A stretch of DNA of 64,000 bases from NCBI GenBank assembly GCA_028719885.1, contig JAQYLT010000039.1, forward strand, positions 36,472 to 100,471, given 5' to 3'. The number at the start of each line of letters is the position of its first letter. The stretch's first letter is position 1. The stretch comes from Bacillota bacterium. Its GTDB lineage: Bacteria; Bacillota; Clostridia; Oscillospirales; Oscillospiraceae. Under the pieces are notes generated by a model that was not told where the DNA came from, did not search any database, and saw only the letters and a program-made list of their open reading frames with translations. The position numbers and the translations under genes were made by a program. Positions 47,356 through 54,576 of this stretch are shown here, one piece after another.

Positions 47356-47895
47356 TTACACCTCCTTTCCCAGACAATAAGCTTTTTCCATCACATCCGG
47401 ATGATTCACCGCGTCCTTCGGGTCGCCGATTTCCGGACCTGCTACCAGCCCGCAGAGCTTCGCCTTGGGGAAGCAGTCTACCCAGCCCTGCAAGCCGTTG
47501 TAGGCTTTTTCAAAGGTGGCGTCCCCGCCATCGGCAGCCGTGGCGATCATGTAAACCTCCCGGAAGGCATAGTCCGACTCATACAGGGGATTCATGCGAT
47601 CCAGCAGGGTCTTCATCTGGCCGCTCATCTCGTAGTAATAGATGGGCGTGGCGAAAACCAGAACATCCGCCCGGCGCAGCTTCTCCATGATTTCCGGAGC
47701 GTCATCCTTCTGAACGCATTTCCCGGTTTTAATACAGGAAAGGCAGCCGATGCAGTATTGGATTTTCTTGCCCTTCAGGCTGAGCAGTTCCACATGGTTG
47801 CCCGCTTCCTCCGCACCTCTGGCGCACTCCTTTGCCAGCAGTTCGGAATTGCTGCCGCCTCTGAGACTGGTAGAAATAATCAAAACATTTTTCAT
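47356..47895 (-). CDS. NADPH-dependent FMN reductase family, iron-sulfur flavoprotein-like
   Basis: This 179-aa flavodoxin-fold oxidoreductase has the FMN phosphate loop STSLRGGSNS and 'FATPIYYYEMSGQMKTLLDR', the usual flavin-site region. A cysteine motif YCIGCLSCIKTGKC follows the first half; in iron-sulfur flavoproteins it holds a [4Fe-4S] cluster. The start follows AAAGGAG. It sits 46 bp behind the SDR gene, which points to a shared redox role, perhaps in detoxification. Confidence 0.88.
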   Translation of the reverse strand: MKNVLIISTSLRGGSNSELLAKECARGAEEAGNHVELLSLKGKKIQYCIGCLSCIKTGKCVQKDDAPEIMEKLRRADVLVFATPIYYYEMSGQMKTLLDRMNPLYESDYAFREVYMIATAADGGDATFEKAYNGLQGWVDCFPKAKLCGLVAGPEIGDPKDAVNHPDVMEKAYCLGKEV

Positions 47896-47941
47896 AATAT
47901 TTGCTCCTTTTTATATGTTAATGACGCAGATTCGATATCTA

Positions 47942-48646
47942 TTAGGGGTTCAGCGTCCAGCCGTTGTCGCCGTGGTAGATCATCAGCCGGGTCTGACCGC
48001 CATCAATGCAGATGTTCTCGCCGGTGATGAAACCGGCTTTGTCGGAAGCCAGGAACAGCACCATGTTGGCGATGTCCAGCGGATTGCCCACACGACCGGC
48101 AGGCTGCTGGATGGCGTCGGGGCCTTCGTAGACGGTATAGGCGGTGTCAATCCAGCCGGGGGAGATGGAGTTGACCCGCACCTTTCCGGCGAAGCTGACT
48201 GCCAGCGCATGGGTCAGAGCGGAGATTCCGCCCTTGGCAGCGGTGTAGCTCTCACTCTGGGGCTGGCTCATCCGATCCCGGGAGGAAGAGATGTTGATGA
48301 TGCTGCTCCCCGGGGCAAAGTAAGGCGCAAACAGCTTGCTCAGATAGAAAGGCGCGGTAACGCCGATTGCCATGGACTGCTGGAACTGCTCATAGGTGCA
48401 TTCGTCGATGCCCAGAAAGAGGGGCGGTGCGTTGTTCACCAGCACATCCACCCGACCATATTTCCCGATGACTGTCCGGGCAAAGTCCTCCAGCGTGGCC
48501 TTGTCGGCGAGATCGCCTACATAGTGGGCACCTTCTGCCCGGTCAATGACGCATACATGGGCGCCGTTTTTCTGAAATTCCTCAGCGATACACTCGCCGA
48601 TGCCATTGGCACCGCCGGTGATGACGATTACTTTATCCTGGAACAT
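47942..48646 (-). CDS. Short-chain dehydrogenase/reductase
   Basis: This 234-aa NAD(P)-dependent oxidoreductase has the Rossmann motif TGGANGIGECIAEEF and the acidic end of beta-2 (CVIDRAEG, favouring NAD). The active site is Ser in 'INISSSRDRMSQ' with YTAAKGG carrying Tyr and Lys. The C-terminus has the 'SPGWIDTAY' loop. The start at 48646 follows GGAGGATAGCT. It is the first gene of the minus-strand cluster and diverges from the nitroreductase. Confidence 0.92.
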   Translation of the reverse strand: MFQDKVIVITGGANGIGECIAEEFQKNGAHVCVIDRAEGAHYVGDLADKATLEDFARTVIGKYGRVDVLVNNAPPLFLGIDECTYEQFQQSMAIGVTAPFYLSKLFAPYFAPGSSIINISSSRDRMSQPQSESYTAAKGGISALTHALAVSFAGKVRVNSISPGWIDTAYTVYEGPDAIQQPAGRVGNPLDIANMVLFLASDKAGFITGENICIDGGQTRLMIYHGDNGWTLNP

Positions 48647-48722
48647 AGCTATCCTCCTACAAGAGTCGTTGCCTGTGTGTAGTGCTTGAGAACATGATAA
48701 CACAAACAATCCCGAAAAGCTA

Positions 48723-48751
48723 TTGACATTAAAAAATCATTTCGCTACGAT
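48723..48751 (+). promoter_or_regulatory. Promoter of the nitroreductase gene
   Basis: TTGACA, a 17-bp spacer and TACGAT lie 31 bp before the start codon, in the divergent gap with the SDR gene. Confidence 0.65.
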
Positions 48752-48781
48752 TACAGCAGAGCGTCAAGGGGGCGTGTGTAT

Positions 48782-49573
48782 ATGGACGGAAACCTGTATC
48801 CAATGATATTCGAGCGGAAATCCTTTCATCTATTCAAGGATGTTGGAAGTATCCGTCAGGAGGAATTGTCTCAAATCGAAGATTTCTTCTGCAGGTGCAA
48901 GCCGCTGCTCCCGGAGATTCCCGTGGAAATGAAAATCGTTCCGGCGGCAGAAACTACCTGCAAGCGGGGGCAGGAATACTGTATCCTGCTCTACAGTGAA
49001 AAGCAGGAGGGGTATCTTCCCAACATCGGATATATTGGACAGCAGTTGGATCTGATGCTGGCATCTATGAACATTGGCACCCTCTGGTTTGGTATCGGGA
49101 AGACGGAAGTGGGGAGTGCATCCGGGCTTGACTTTGTCATCATGCTGGCCATTGCCAAGGTGGAGGAAACCGCCTTTCGGAAGGATATGTTCAAGAGCAA
49201 GCGAAAACCGCTGGAGGAAATCTGGACCCACGACCATTACCACAGCATTGCCCAGATTGCGCGGTTTGCCCCCAGCGCCTGCAATACCCAGCCATGGATT
49301 GTGGCCAGTGGGGAGCGGGAACTGAAGGTTTACCGCTATCAAAAACCCGGCAAGCGGGGCATCATGCCCGCAGACAAGGTAAGCTGGTATAACCGAATCG
49401 ACATTGGCATTTTCCTCCTGTTTCTGGAAGTCTGCATGGAGCATGAGGGCCTAGCCTTTGAACGGACGCTGTTCGCGGATCCCCGGGAGGAAGAGAAAAC
49501 CTTGGTCGCGGTTTATGCAGTAAAATTAAAAAAGCCCCAACCGGGGCGTAATGCAAAAAGAAATAACCCTTGA
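48782..49573 (+). CDS. Nitroreductase family protein
   Basis: This 263-aa FMN-type protein opens with 'PMIFERKSFHLFKDVGSIRQ', a variant of the usual R-R-S-xR-xF start. It contains 'YIGQQLDLMLASMNIGTLWF' in the middle and the second flavin motif 'APSACNTQPWIVASGERELK'. This is the longer clostridial version with a C-terminal repeat of the fold. The start is the ATG at 48782; a GTG lies 6 nt upstream. It has its own promoter and diverges from the SDR gene. The substrate is unknown. Confidence 0.87.
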   Translation: MDGNLYPMIFERKSFHLFKDVGSIRQEELSQIEDFFCRCKPLLPEIPVEMKIVPAAETTCKRGQEYCILLYSEKQEGYLPNIGYIGQQLDLMLASMNIGTLWFGIGKTEVGSASGLDFVIMLAIAKVEETAFRKDMFKSKRKPLEEIWTHDHYHSIAQIARFAPSACNTQPWIVASGERELKVYRYQKPGKRGIMPADKVSWYNRIDIGIFLLFLEVCMEHEGLAFERTLFADPREEEKTLVAVYAVKLKKPQPGRNAKRNNP

Positions 49574-49614
49574 TCTATCGACTAATCACTTCGACGATCA
49601 AGGGTTATTCCTTT
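49562..49614 (+). terminator. Inverted repeat at the end of the nitroreductase gene
   Basis: AATAACCCTTGATC and GATCAAGGGTTATT form a perfect 14-bp stem over a 20-nt loop, followed by CCTTTTC. The left arm overlaps the stop codon. Confidence 0.7.
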
Positions 49615-49782
49615 TCAAAGGTGGGTTCCATCTGTGGTTAACCTCGCTTTCTTCGGATTTGGAGATTACTTAGTACATTGGACTCACTCCTTTTTTGTAT
49701 CTTCATAATAACGCAGGTTTTCCTGTTTTGCAAGATGGGATGATTCACAAGAATGCGCGACAAAAGTTGGAGAAACTGAGAA

Positions 49783-49863
49783 TGGACATTGAGGCGCAAA
49801 TATGGTATACTGGATATGTTGGTGTGCAAATGGGAACCGCTTTTGGGCGGCTCTCATTTTTTG
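49783..49863 (+). ncRNA. Possible short RNA unit (promoter, short leader, terminator), copy B
   Basis: TGGACA, 17 bp, TATACT lead into GGATATGTTGGTGTGCAA and the hairpin ATGGGAACCGC / GCGGCTCTCAT (one mismatch, one G-U) with a TTTTTT tail. The layout and sequence match copy A at 39.6 kb. The unit faces the 3' end of the TfoX-C-like gene. The 49615-49782 stretch shows no supported gene. Confidence 0.4.
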
Positions 49864-49875
49864 CACTCCGATTTT

Positions 49876-50133
49876 TTATAGCTTGTGTTCCTGATAGAAC
49901 GCTTTCAGGTCTGCCTTCACCGCATCCGGAAGCCCTGTTTTCTTGACACCTTGAATCGCACCCTCCAAAGCCAGCAGGCGATGGATGCAGGCAGACGGAT
50001 CGATTTCCTGAATTTTCAGCCACGCGGCTTTGGCTCCAACTTGCCGCAGAGCTTCCGGGGTTTCAATTCCCACCTGAGTCAGCTGCGTTTCCACAGCCTT
50101 GCCGATGTTCGGCAGCTTCGATTGTACTCCCAT
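49876..50133 (-). CDS. TfoX/Sxy C-terminal-domain protein
   Basis: This 85-aa protein consists only of the TfoX_C helical domain: 'LPNIGKAVETQLTQVGIETP', then 'ACIHRLLALEGAIQGVKKTG'. The helix-hairpin-helix at the front (IGKAVETQL) can touch DNA. In Proteobacteria TfoX controls competence; the stand-alone domain in Firmicutes has no known role. The start at 50133 follows GGGAGG, and the ORF-track extension is not needed. A decayed copy of its last residues lies at 39.7 kb. Confidence 0.8.
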   Translation of the reverse strand: MGVQSKLPNIGKAVETQLTQVGIETPEALRQVGAKAAWLKIQEIDPSACIHRLLALEGAIQGVKKTGLPDAVKADLKAFYQEHKL

Positions 50134-50342
50134 TTGAATACCTCCCGTTTGTACCGCTCGGATTCCGGGCGGTTCTTTTTTTGCCCACATTGCGTGGGTG
50201 CTTCTTCAAACCTAACGACAGTATACCGCAAATTCCGAGCCGGCACAATTCATCTCCAACCTTCGATACTTGCTACTATTCACAAATATTGCCTGGGAAT
50301 TTTGTTCAACCATACAAAAATGAAAAAGTTTTGTATCAGACC

Positions 50343-50480
50343 CGGACAAAACTGCGTTTTCGCTGCCTACCAATTGAGGGGACTTTTACAAAACTGATAA
50401 CACTGTCTGAAGGAGGTTCATAAAATATTTACATTTCAAGCGGGACAAAATCGCTTTTTCGCTGCCTAGTAAGTGAGAGA
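50343..50480. repeat. Direct repeat pair CGGGACAAAA..TTTTCGCTGCCTA
   Basis: Two copies about 98 bp apart (50343 and 50441) share CGGACAAAACTGCGTTTTCG / CGGGACAAAATCGCTTTTTC followed by GCTGCCTA. Each contains an AAA..TTT dyad. They open the non-coding left part of the mobilisable element; the 50134-50340 stretch shows no gene. Confidence 0.6.
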
Positions 50481-50520
50481 AAAAATTTTCTTGAGAATTG
50501 AGTTCCGTTTTTCGTCTTCT

Positions 50521-50880
50521 TTGCAACAGTGGTATTATGAGGGACTTTTCTAAGGGCGGCAGGGGATGCAAAAAAATTTTTGAAAGCAAATGAGAAAAAA
50601 GGAGGGGCTTTGCTACAGTGTATCTATGAGGGGGTAATAAAGAAATTCAAATTCATTTGAGCGTTTTGGGTGTTCCGTGTCCTAGTGTAATTATGAAGGG
50701 ACATTTCTGGACGGCGAGAAAAATTTTTCTGCGAGTGAGACTTTCAGGCTTCGCGTGTCCTAGTGTTATTGATGAGGGGACTTTTTAAGGGTGGTGAAAA
50801 ATATTTTTTGAGGTAAGTGAGAAAAACGGGGCTTCCGTGTCCTAGTGTTATTTATGAAGGGATTTTTTTAGAACAGGTCA
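50521..50880 (+). repeat. Array of five degenerate ~80-bp direct repeats
   Basis: Copies start near 50521, 50609, 50676, 50754 and 50836. The best three share CGTGTCCTAGTGTTATTTAT then GAAGGGACTTTTT, and most continue with a GGGCGG/GGTGG patch and AAAAATTTTTT. Each copy contains an in-frame ATG followed by a short open frame (for example MRGLFKGGEKYFLR then stop). The array lies directly before the small Cys-rich gene and mobC, where an oriT or control region would be. Confidence 0.65.
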
Positions 50881-50904
50881 GCAAAGAAACGAAAGGAGAG
50901 GCCT

Positions 50905-51093
50905 ATGCCGAGAATGAGCAAGAAACTGAAACACGAATGGTCGCTGTTCCTGAACCACCGGGGACGGCGCTGCTACAACAGCTTGTGCAGGCGGTGCATC
51001 CACAGCTGCAAGCAGAGCTTTCGTGCCACCGTGGTAGAGTGCCCGCGGTATTTTTCCAAGCGGGCAGTTGGGAGGGAGGATTATTATGCGTAA
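50905..51093 (+). CDS. Small basic Cys-rich protein of mobile elements
   Basis: This 62-aa protein starts behind AAAGGAGAGG (MPRMSKKLKHEWSLFLNHRG). It has CRRCIHSC, a possible zinc site, and many basic residues. Similar small proteins precede mobC in clostridial integrative elements, but their function is not known. It overlaps mobC by 8 bp, so translation is likely coupled. A longer ORF on the opposite strand and one in another frame here are shadows. Confidence 0.75.
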   Translation: MPRMSKKLKHEWSLFLNHRGRRCYNSLCRRCIHSCKQSFRATVVECPRYFSKRAVGREDYYA

Positions 51094-51442
51094 ACGAGCA
51101 GAACCGCCAAAGCGAAACCGCACAGAGCAAATCAAATTCTGGGCAACCCCGGAAGAGAAAGACCTGATTCTCCAAAAGATGGAATTGTACGGAACCAGCA
51201 ACATGGGCGCTTATCTTCGCAAGATGGCCATTGACGGCTATGTGATCAAGCTGGAGCTTCCGGAGCTGAAAGAGATGATCCGGCTGCTGGGTATCGCCAA
51301 CAACAACATCAACCAGATTGCCCGTTCCCTCAATTCCACTGGGCGGATTTACGAGGCGGACATTCAGGAGATTCGCGAAAGAGTCGACGGTCTGTACGAC
51401 TATGCAAGAAAGATTCTGGATTCTCTTGCGAAGATTCCTTAA
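51086..51442 (+). CDS. mobC: MobC-family plasmid mobilisation protein
   Basis: This is a 118-aa relaxosome accessory protein. It has a ribbon-helix-helix-like start ('RNRTEQIKFWATPEEKDLIL') and the MobC core 'LLGIANNNINQIARSLNSTG'. MobC helps open DNA at oriT for a relaxase. The start at 51086 follows GGGAGGGAGG. A relaxase gene would normally follow directly; here the next gene is an HTH protein, so mobilisation would need a relaxase in trans or the element has decayed. Confidence 0.88.
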   Translation: MRKRAEPPKRNRTEQIKFWATPEEKDLILQKMELYGTSNMGAYLRKMAIDGYVIKLELPELKEMIRLLGIANNNINQIARSLNSTGRIYEADIQEIRERVDGLYDYARKILDSLAKIP

Positions 51443-51591
51443 GCGCCGGAACGGTGCGCAGCCGCAGATTTTTCTGCGTATCGGGGGATTGGGGGAACCG
51501 CCCCAACAAGCCAGTTCGCAATCTGGGTACCGGGTTGCATTGCTTGCCCCTAGTGAAAACAACATATTTTTATGGAAAGGATATTAAAAAC

Positions 51592-51792
51592 ATGACAAAT
51601 ACTTATACCTCTATCGATCAGCTTCCCATCACCCTCTGCGCCGAAGATGTGGCGCAGGTTCTGGGAATTTCCCGGGCAGGAGCCTACACGCTGATGCACT
51701 CCAAGGGCTTTCCCACCATCCAGATCGGCAAGCGCATGGTTGTTCCCAAGGACAAGCTGCTGGCATGGATGGAAGAACAGAGCGCCGCGTAA
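51592..51792 (+). CDS. Excisionase-like helix-turn-helix protein
   Basis: This 66-aa DNA-binding protein of the HTH_17/excisionase class contains 'LCAEDVAQVLGISRAGAYTL' and the wing 'PTIQIGKRMVVPKDKLLAWM'. Such proteins direct integrase toward excision or regulate it. The start at 51592 follows AAAGGA at a slightly long distance. It is followed 14 bp later by the ATPase gene, probably co-transcribed. The 149-bp gap after mobC holds no gene I can support. Confidence 0.87.
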   Translation: MTNTYTSIDQLPITLCAEDVAQVLGISRAGAYTLMHSKGFPTIQIGKRMVVPKDKLLAWMEEQSAA

Positions 51793-51806
51793 GGGAGGGA
51801 GTACCG

Positions 51807-53123
51807 ATGCAAACGACTGAAATTCTGCGAACGGAAGTAAAATTCCGCTTCATCGATTATCTGAAAGCCGCCCAGATTCCCTATTACGAACCCTCCCTCA
51901 CCGTCTGCCCGCATTGCGGGCAGCACGCGCAGGTGGTCGGAGACTTTCTCTGGAACTGCCCCAACTGCGGCAGCAAAGGAGACGTGGTGGACTACGCCAT
52001 GGAAAGCCACGGTTTCCGAAAAACAGCCGATGCCCTCAAGCACGTTTGCCGGGTGCTGGGGGTCAAGATTTGCAGCCTCGACACCATTGCAGCGGACGAG
52101 CTGATGGACATGCAGTTCCCGGACAACCCGGAGCTGATCGAAGGGCTGCTGGGCAAGGGGCTGTATCTTTTGGCGGGTGCTTCCAAGATCGGCAAGTCCT
52201 GGCTGGTGCTGTGGTTGGCCCACTGCGTCAGTCTGGGGCTGCCGGTGTGGGAGCTGAAAACCCGGCAGTGCGGTGTGCTCTACCTGAGCTTGGAGGACAC
52301 CGACCAGCGGCTCCAGCGTCGTCTGGTGGAGGTCACCGGCGGCGAAACCGGAGACCTGACCATCGCCACCGACGCAGAGCTCTTGGGAAGCGGGCTGGAA
52401 GAACAGCTCACCAATTTCCTGAGCGACCACCCGGAGACAAAATTCGTCATCATCGACACCCTGCAAAAAATCCGCCAGCTGAAAGCGGACAGCTACAGCT
52501 ACGCCGGGGACTACGCCACCCTGACGGTGCTGAAGCAAATCGCCGACCGGTTTGACCTGACCATTCTTCTGGTGCATCACACCCGGAAGCAGGAGGCCGA
52601 CGACGCGGTGGACAAAATTTCCGGCACCACCGGGCTAATCGGCTGTGCCGACGGTTCCCTGATTCTGGAAAAAGAAAACCGGCTGGGGACGCAAGGCTCG
52701 CTTACCGTCACCAGCCGGGAGCACCCGGACAAAAAGCTGCTGCTGGATTTTGACCGGGAGAAAAAGATTTGGAAATTCTTAAGCTACGCGGATTCTCAGG
52801 AGGAGGAACCGGAGGATCCAATCCTTGCGGCGGTGGGAATTCTCCTGCAGGACAAGCCTTCGTGGAAGGGGACTGCCACGGAGCTTTTGGAAGCCCTTCT
52901 GAAAATCAATTCCTCGCTTCTTGCCAAGCCCAACTCTCTGGTGCGAAAGCTCAACGCCAAAACCAGAGAGCTGTCCGAACGCTACGGCATCCGCTACTTA
53001 GGGCGACGGGAGGAAAATGTGAAGTATCTGATTCTGGAGAGAATGTCCGATAAGTCCGATACTTCCGATGCAGGGCGGGGTGACTCAGATACCGACCATG
53101 TCGGACATATCGAACAGAGCTGA
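51807..53123 (+). CDS. RepA-like AAA ATPase with N-terminal zinc finger
   Basis: This 438-aa replication-type protein starts behind AAGGGAGGGAG. The first 60 residues resemble a CHC2 primase finger ('CPHCGQHAQ' and 'WNCPNCGSKGDVVDY'). The middle is an AAA_25/RepA helicase core: Walker A LAGASKIGKSWL, Walker B in 'KFVIIDTLQKIR', and 'TILLVHHTRKQEADD'. The C-terminus has a winged-helix-like part. These proteins probably replicate the excised circle or help mobilisation. Length and order match those of similar elements. Confidence 0.85.
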   Translation: MQTTEILRTEVKFRFIDYLKAAQIPYYEPSLTVCPHCGQHAQVVGDFLWNCPNCGSKGDVVDYAMESHGFRKTADALKHVCRVLGVKICSLDTIAADELMDMQFPDNPELIEGLLGKGLYLLAGASKIGKSWLVLWLAHCVSLGLPVWELKTRQCGVLYLSLEDTDQRLQRRLVEVTGGETGDLTIATDAELLGSGLEEQLTNFLSDHPETKFVIIDTLQKIRQLKADSYSYAGDYATLTVLKQIADRFDLTILLVHHTRKQEADDAVDKISGTTGLIGCADGSLILEKENRLGTQGSLTVTSREHPDKKLLLDFDREKKIWKFLSYADSQEEEPEDPILAAVGILLQDKPSWKGTATELLEALLKINSSLLAKPNSLVRKLNAKTRELSERYGIRYLGRREENVKYLILERMSDKSDTSDAGRGDSDTDHVGHIEQS

Positions 53124-53164
53124 AAAGAAAATACGGGACAAGCCCACAGCGAGCTTGTCCCGTA
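53121..53164 (-). terminator. Terminator shared by the ATPase and HNH genes
   Basis: TACGGGACAAGC and GCTTGTCCCGTA form a perfect 12-bp stem; ATTTTCTTTTC follows on the minus strand, so it chiefly stops the HNH gene. Confidence 0.8.
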
Positions 53165-53167
53165 CAT

Positions 53168-54391
53168 TCAGTCTGACACCGCAGATTTTTCCTCTTTCCC
53201 ATTCAGGAGAAATTGATTCAAACGCTCAAACTTGGCATGGGTATATTCTTTGGGATCTACCGCATTACTCTCCAAAAGGGCTTTCAGGAGCCATGGGTAC
53301 GAAGTGACTTTGTAGGAATTGTCACAAAATGTGATTTGACGAAAGTTCTCAGTCTTTAACTGGAATTTGTCCTGTTCAATATCCGTATCAAAGTAGAGCA
53401 TAAAGCTGTTCCGGCGAAGTTCAAATTGGGCTGCATCGTGGTAAGTCCTAGCAAGAGATAGCGTATAATCGACACCAAGACGTGATGCGATAAAGTCTGG
53501 CATATCCTTTTTAAGTGACTCTTTTTGAATCGCTTCAGCAATTCGCTTTTCTAAAACAGCTTCGTCTGTGCTGGGGCTTACATTGTAAATATCTGCATAT
53601 ATCAAGGCATACTTATGCCTACGAAGGCGGATTTTCGGAACTGTCCGATCCAACTTTTGGATTAACTGCAGATAGGAATGATAGACCAAGTGTTCGTCAT
53701 CCCAATTGCTGGACAAAAGAACGTAATACTGGAATGTGTTGAAAAGATCAATATAACACCAGAGAGCGCGGTTTTGACTGAACAGAATCAAATTATGATA
53801 GAGCTGAGTTTCTGTTTCAAGTTCCAGATAATGGTCCATTGGATTTAATGCAACAAAGGGCAGCAATGGATAAGTAAATGAAATAGCTGATGGAGACCCT
53901 CCCCCAATTTGGACATTCATCCCATGTTGTAGTTTTTCAGGCGGGATACCACATTCCAATGCATAGTTAAATGCGATCTTACCCATACCACTCCTGAATG
54001 AGTCGTTATCAATGCGAAAATCATACGAAAGGATTGCCCAGTCGAGTTCCTTGACATTCTGTTTGAGCTTTCTACTGAGCTCGGGGCAAGAAGTCACTTT
54101 CCCATCTTTTATTCCAACGTCGTAGATGACTCCGTTATGGATCGCTTTACCTGTGCAAGGAGGCGAAGATTTTCCCTTGTTGGTTTTTGCAAAATTATCG
54201 ATTTGACTGATTATTGGATTGAATGTTTTCGTAAAGGGCACATCGATTAGCTTGCCAACGAGTTCGTTGCAATCCGGGCAACATATGCCAGTAGATTCAT
54301 AGAGACCGCCGAGAGCGTTATGAATGATGTGCTCTTTGCTTGGTGTTGTGATAGGACGACCACAATAAACGCAATGAGTAATGCGATTCAT
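53168..54391 (-). CDS. HNH-type endonuclease-like cargo protein
   Basis: This 407-aa protein starts at 54391 behind GGAGGTGCGG. The N-terminus reads CVYCGRPITTPSKEHIIHNA, then CCPDCNELVGKLID: two CxxC knuckles around a KEHIIHNALGG motif, as in HNH_5 nucleases. The remaining 330 residues show no domain I recognise (it is not clearly a kinase, helicase or ATPase). The gene is AT-rich compared with its neighbours and reads against the element's other genes, so it is probably cargo. A defence role is possible but unproven; the upstream 54392-54576 gap holds its promoter region and that of the integrase. Confidence 0.7.
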   Translation of the reverse strand: MNRITHCVYCGRPITTPSKEHIIHNALGGLYESTGICCPDCNELVGKLIDVPFTKTFNPIISQIDNFAKTNKGKSSPPCTGKAIHNGVIYDVGIKDGKVTSCPELSRKLKQNVKELDWAILSYDFRIDNDSFRSGMGKIAFNYALECGIPPEKLQHGMNVQIGGGSPSAISFTYPLLPFVALNPMDHYLELETETQLYHNLILFSQNRALWCYIDLFNTFQYYVLLSSNWDDEHLVYHSYLQLIQKLDRTVPKIRLRRHKYALIYADIYNVSPSTDEAVLEKRIAEAIQKESLKKDMPDFIASRLGVDYTLSLARTYHDAAQFELRRNSFMLYFDTDIEQDKFQLKTENFRQITFCDNSYKVTSYPWLLKALLESNAVDPKEYTHAKFERLNQFLLNGKEEKSAVSD

Positions 54392-54576
54392 ATTCCGCAC
54401 CTCCATTTTGAAAATATTATAGCTTACATTCCAAATTCTTTCTATGGGAGAAATTAACAAAAAGAAACTTCTCCGAAAAATTCGGCGAAGTTGTGCCGCC
54501 GCAAACTTTACAAAATAAACCGCCATGCTGTACAATGACCGTGACGAAACACATTGTGCCAGCGGAAAGGAGTTCA

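Noticed and set aside
49695-49946. An 83-aa plus-strand ORF
   Set aside because: It runs through the promoter-hairpin unit and the 3' end of the TfoX-C-like gene, and has no ribosome site.
48500-50500. A third copy of the 47-bp att repeat marking the left end of element 1
   Set aside because: Reading through the region I found no match longer than a few bases, so the left end is left approximate.
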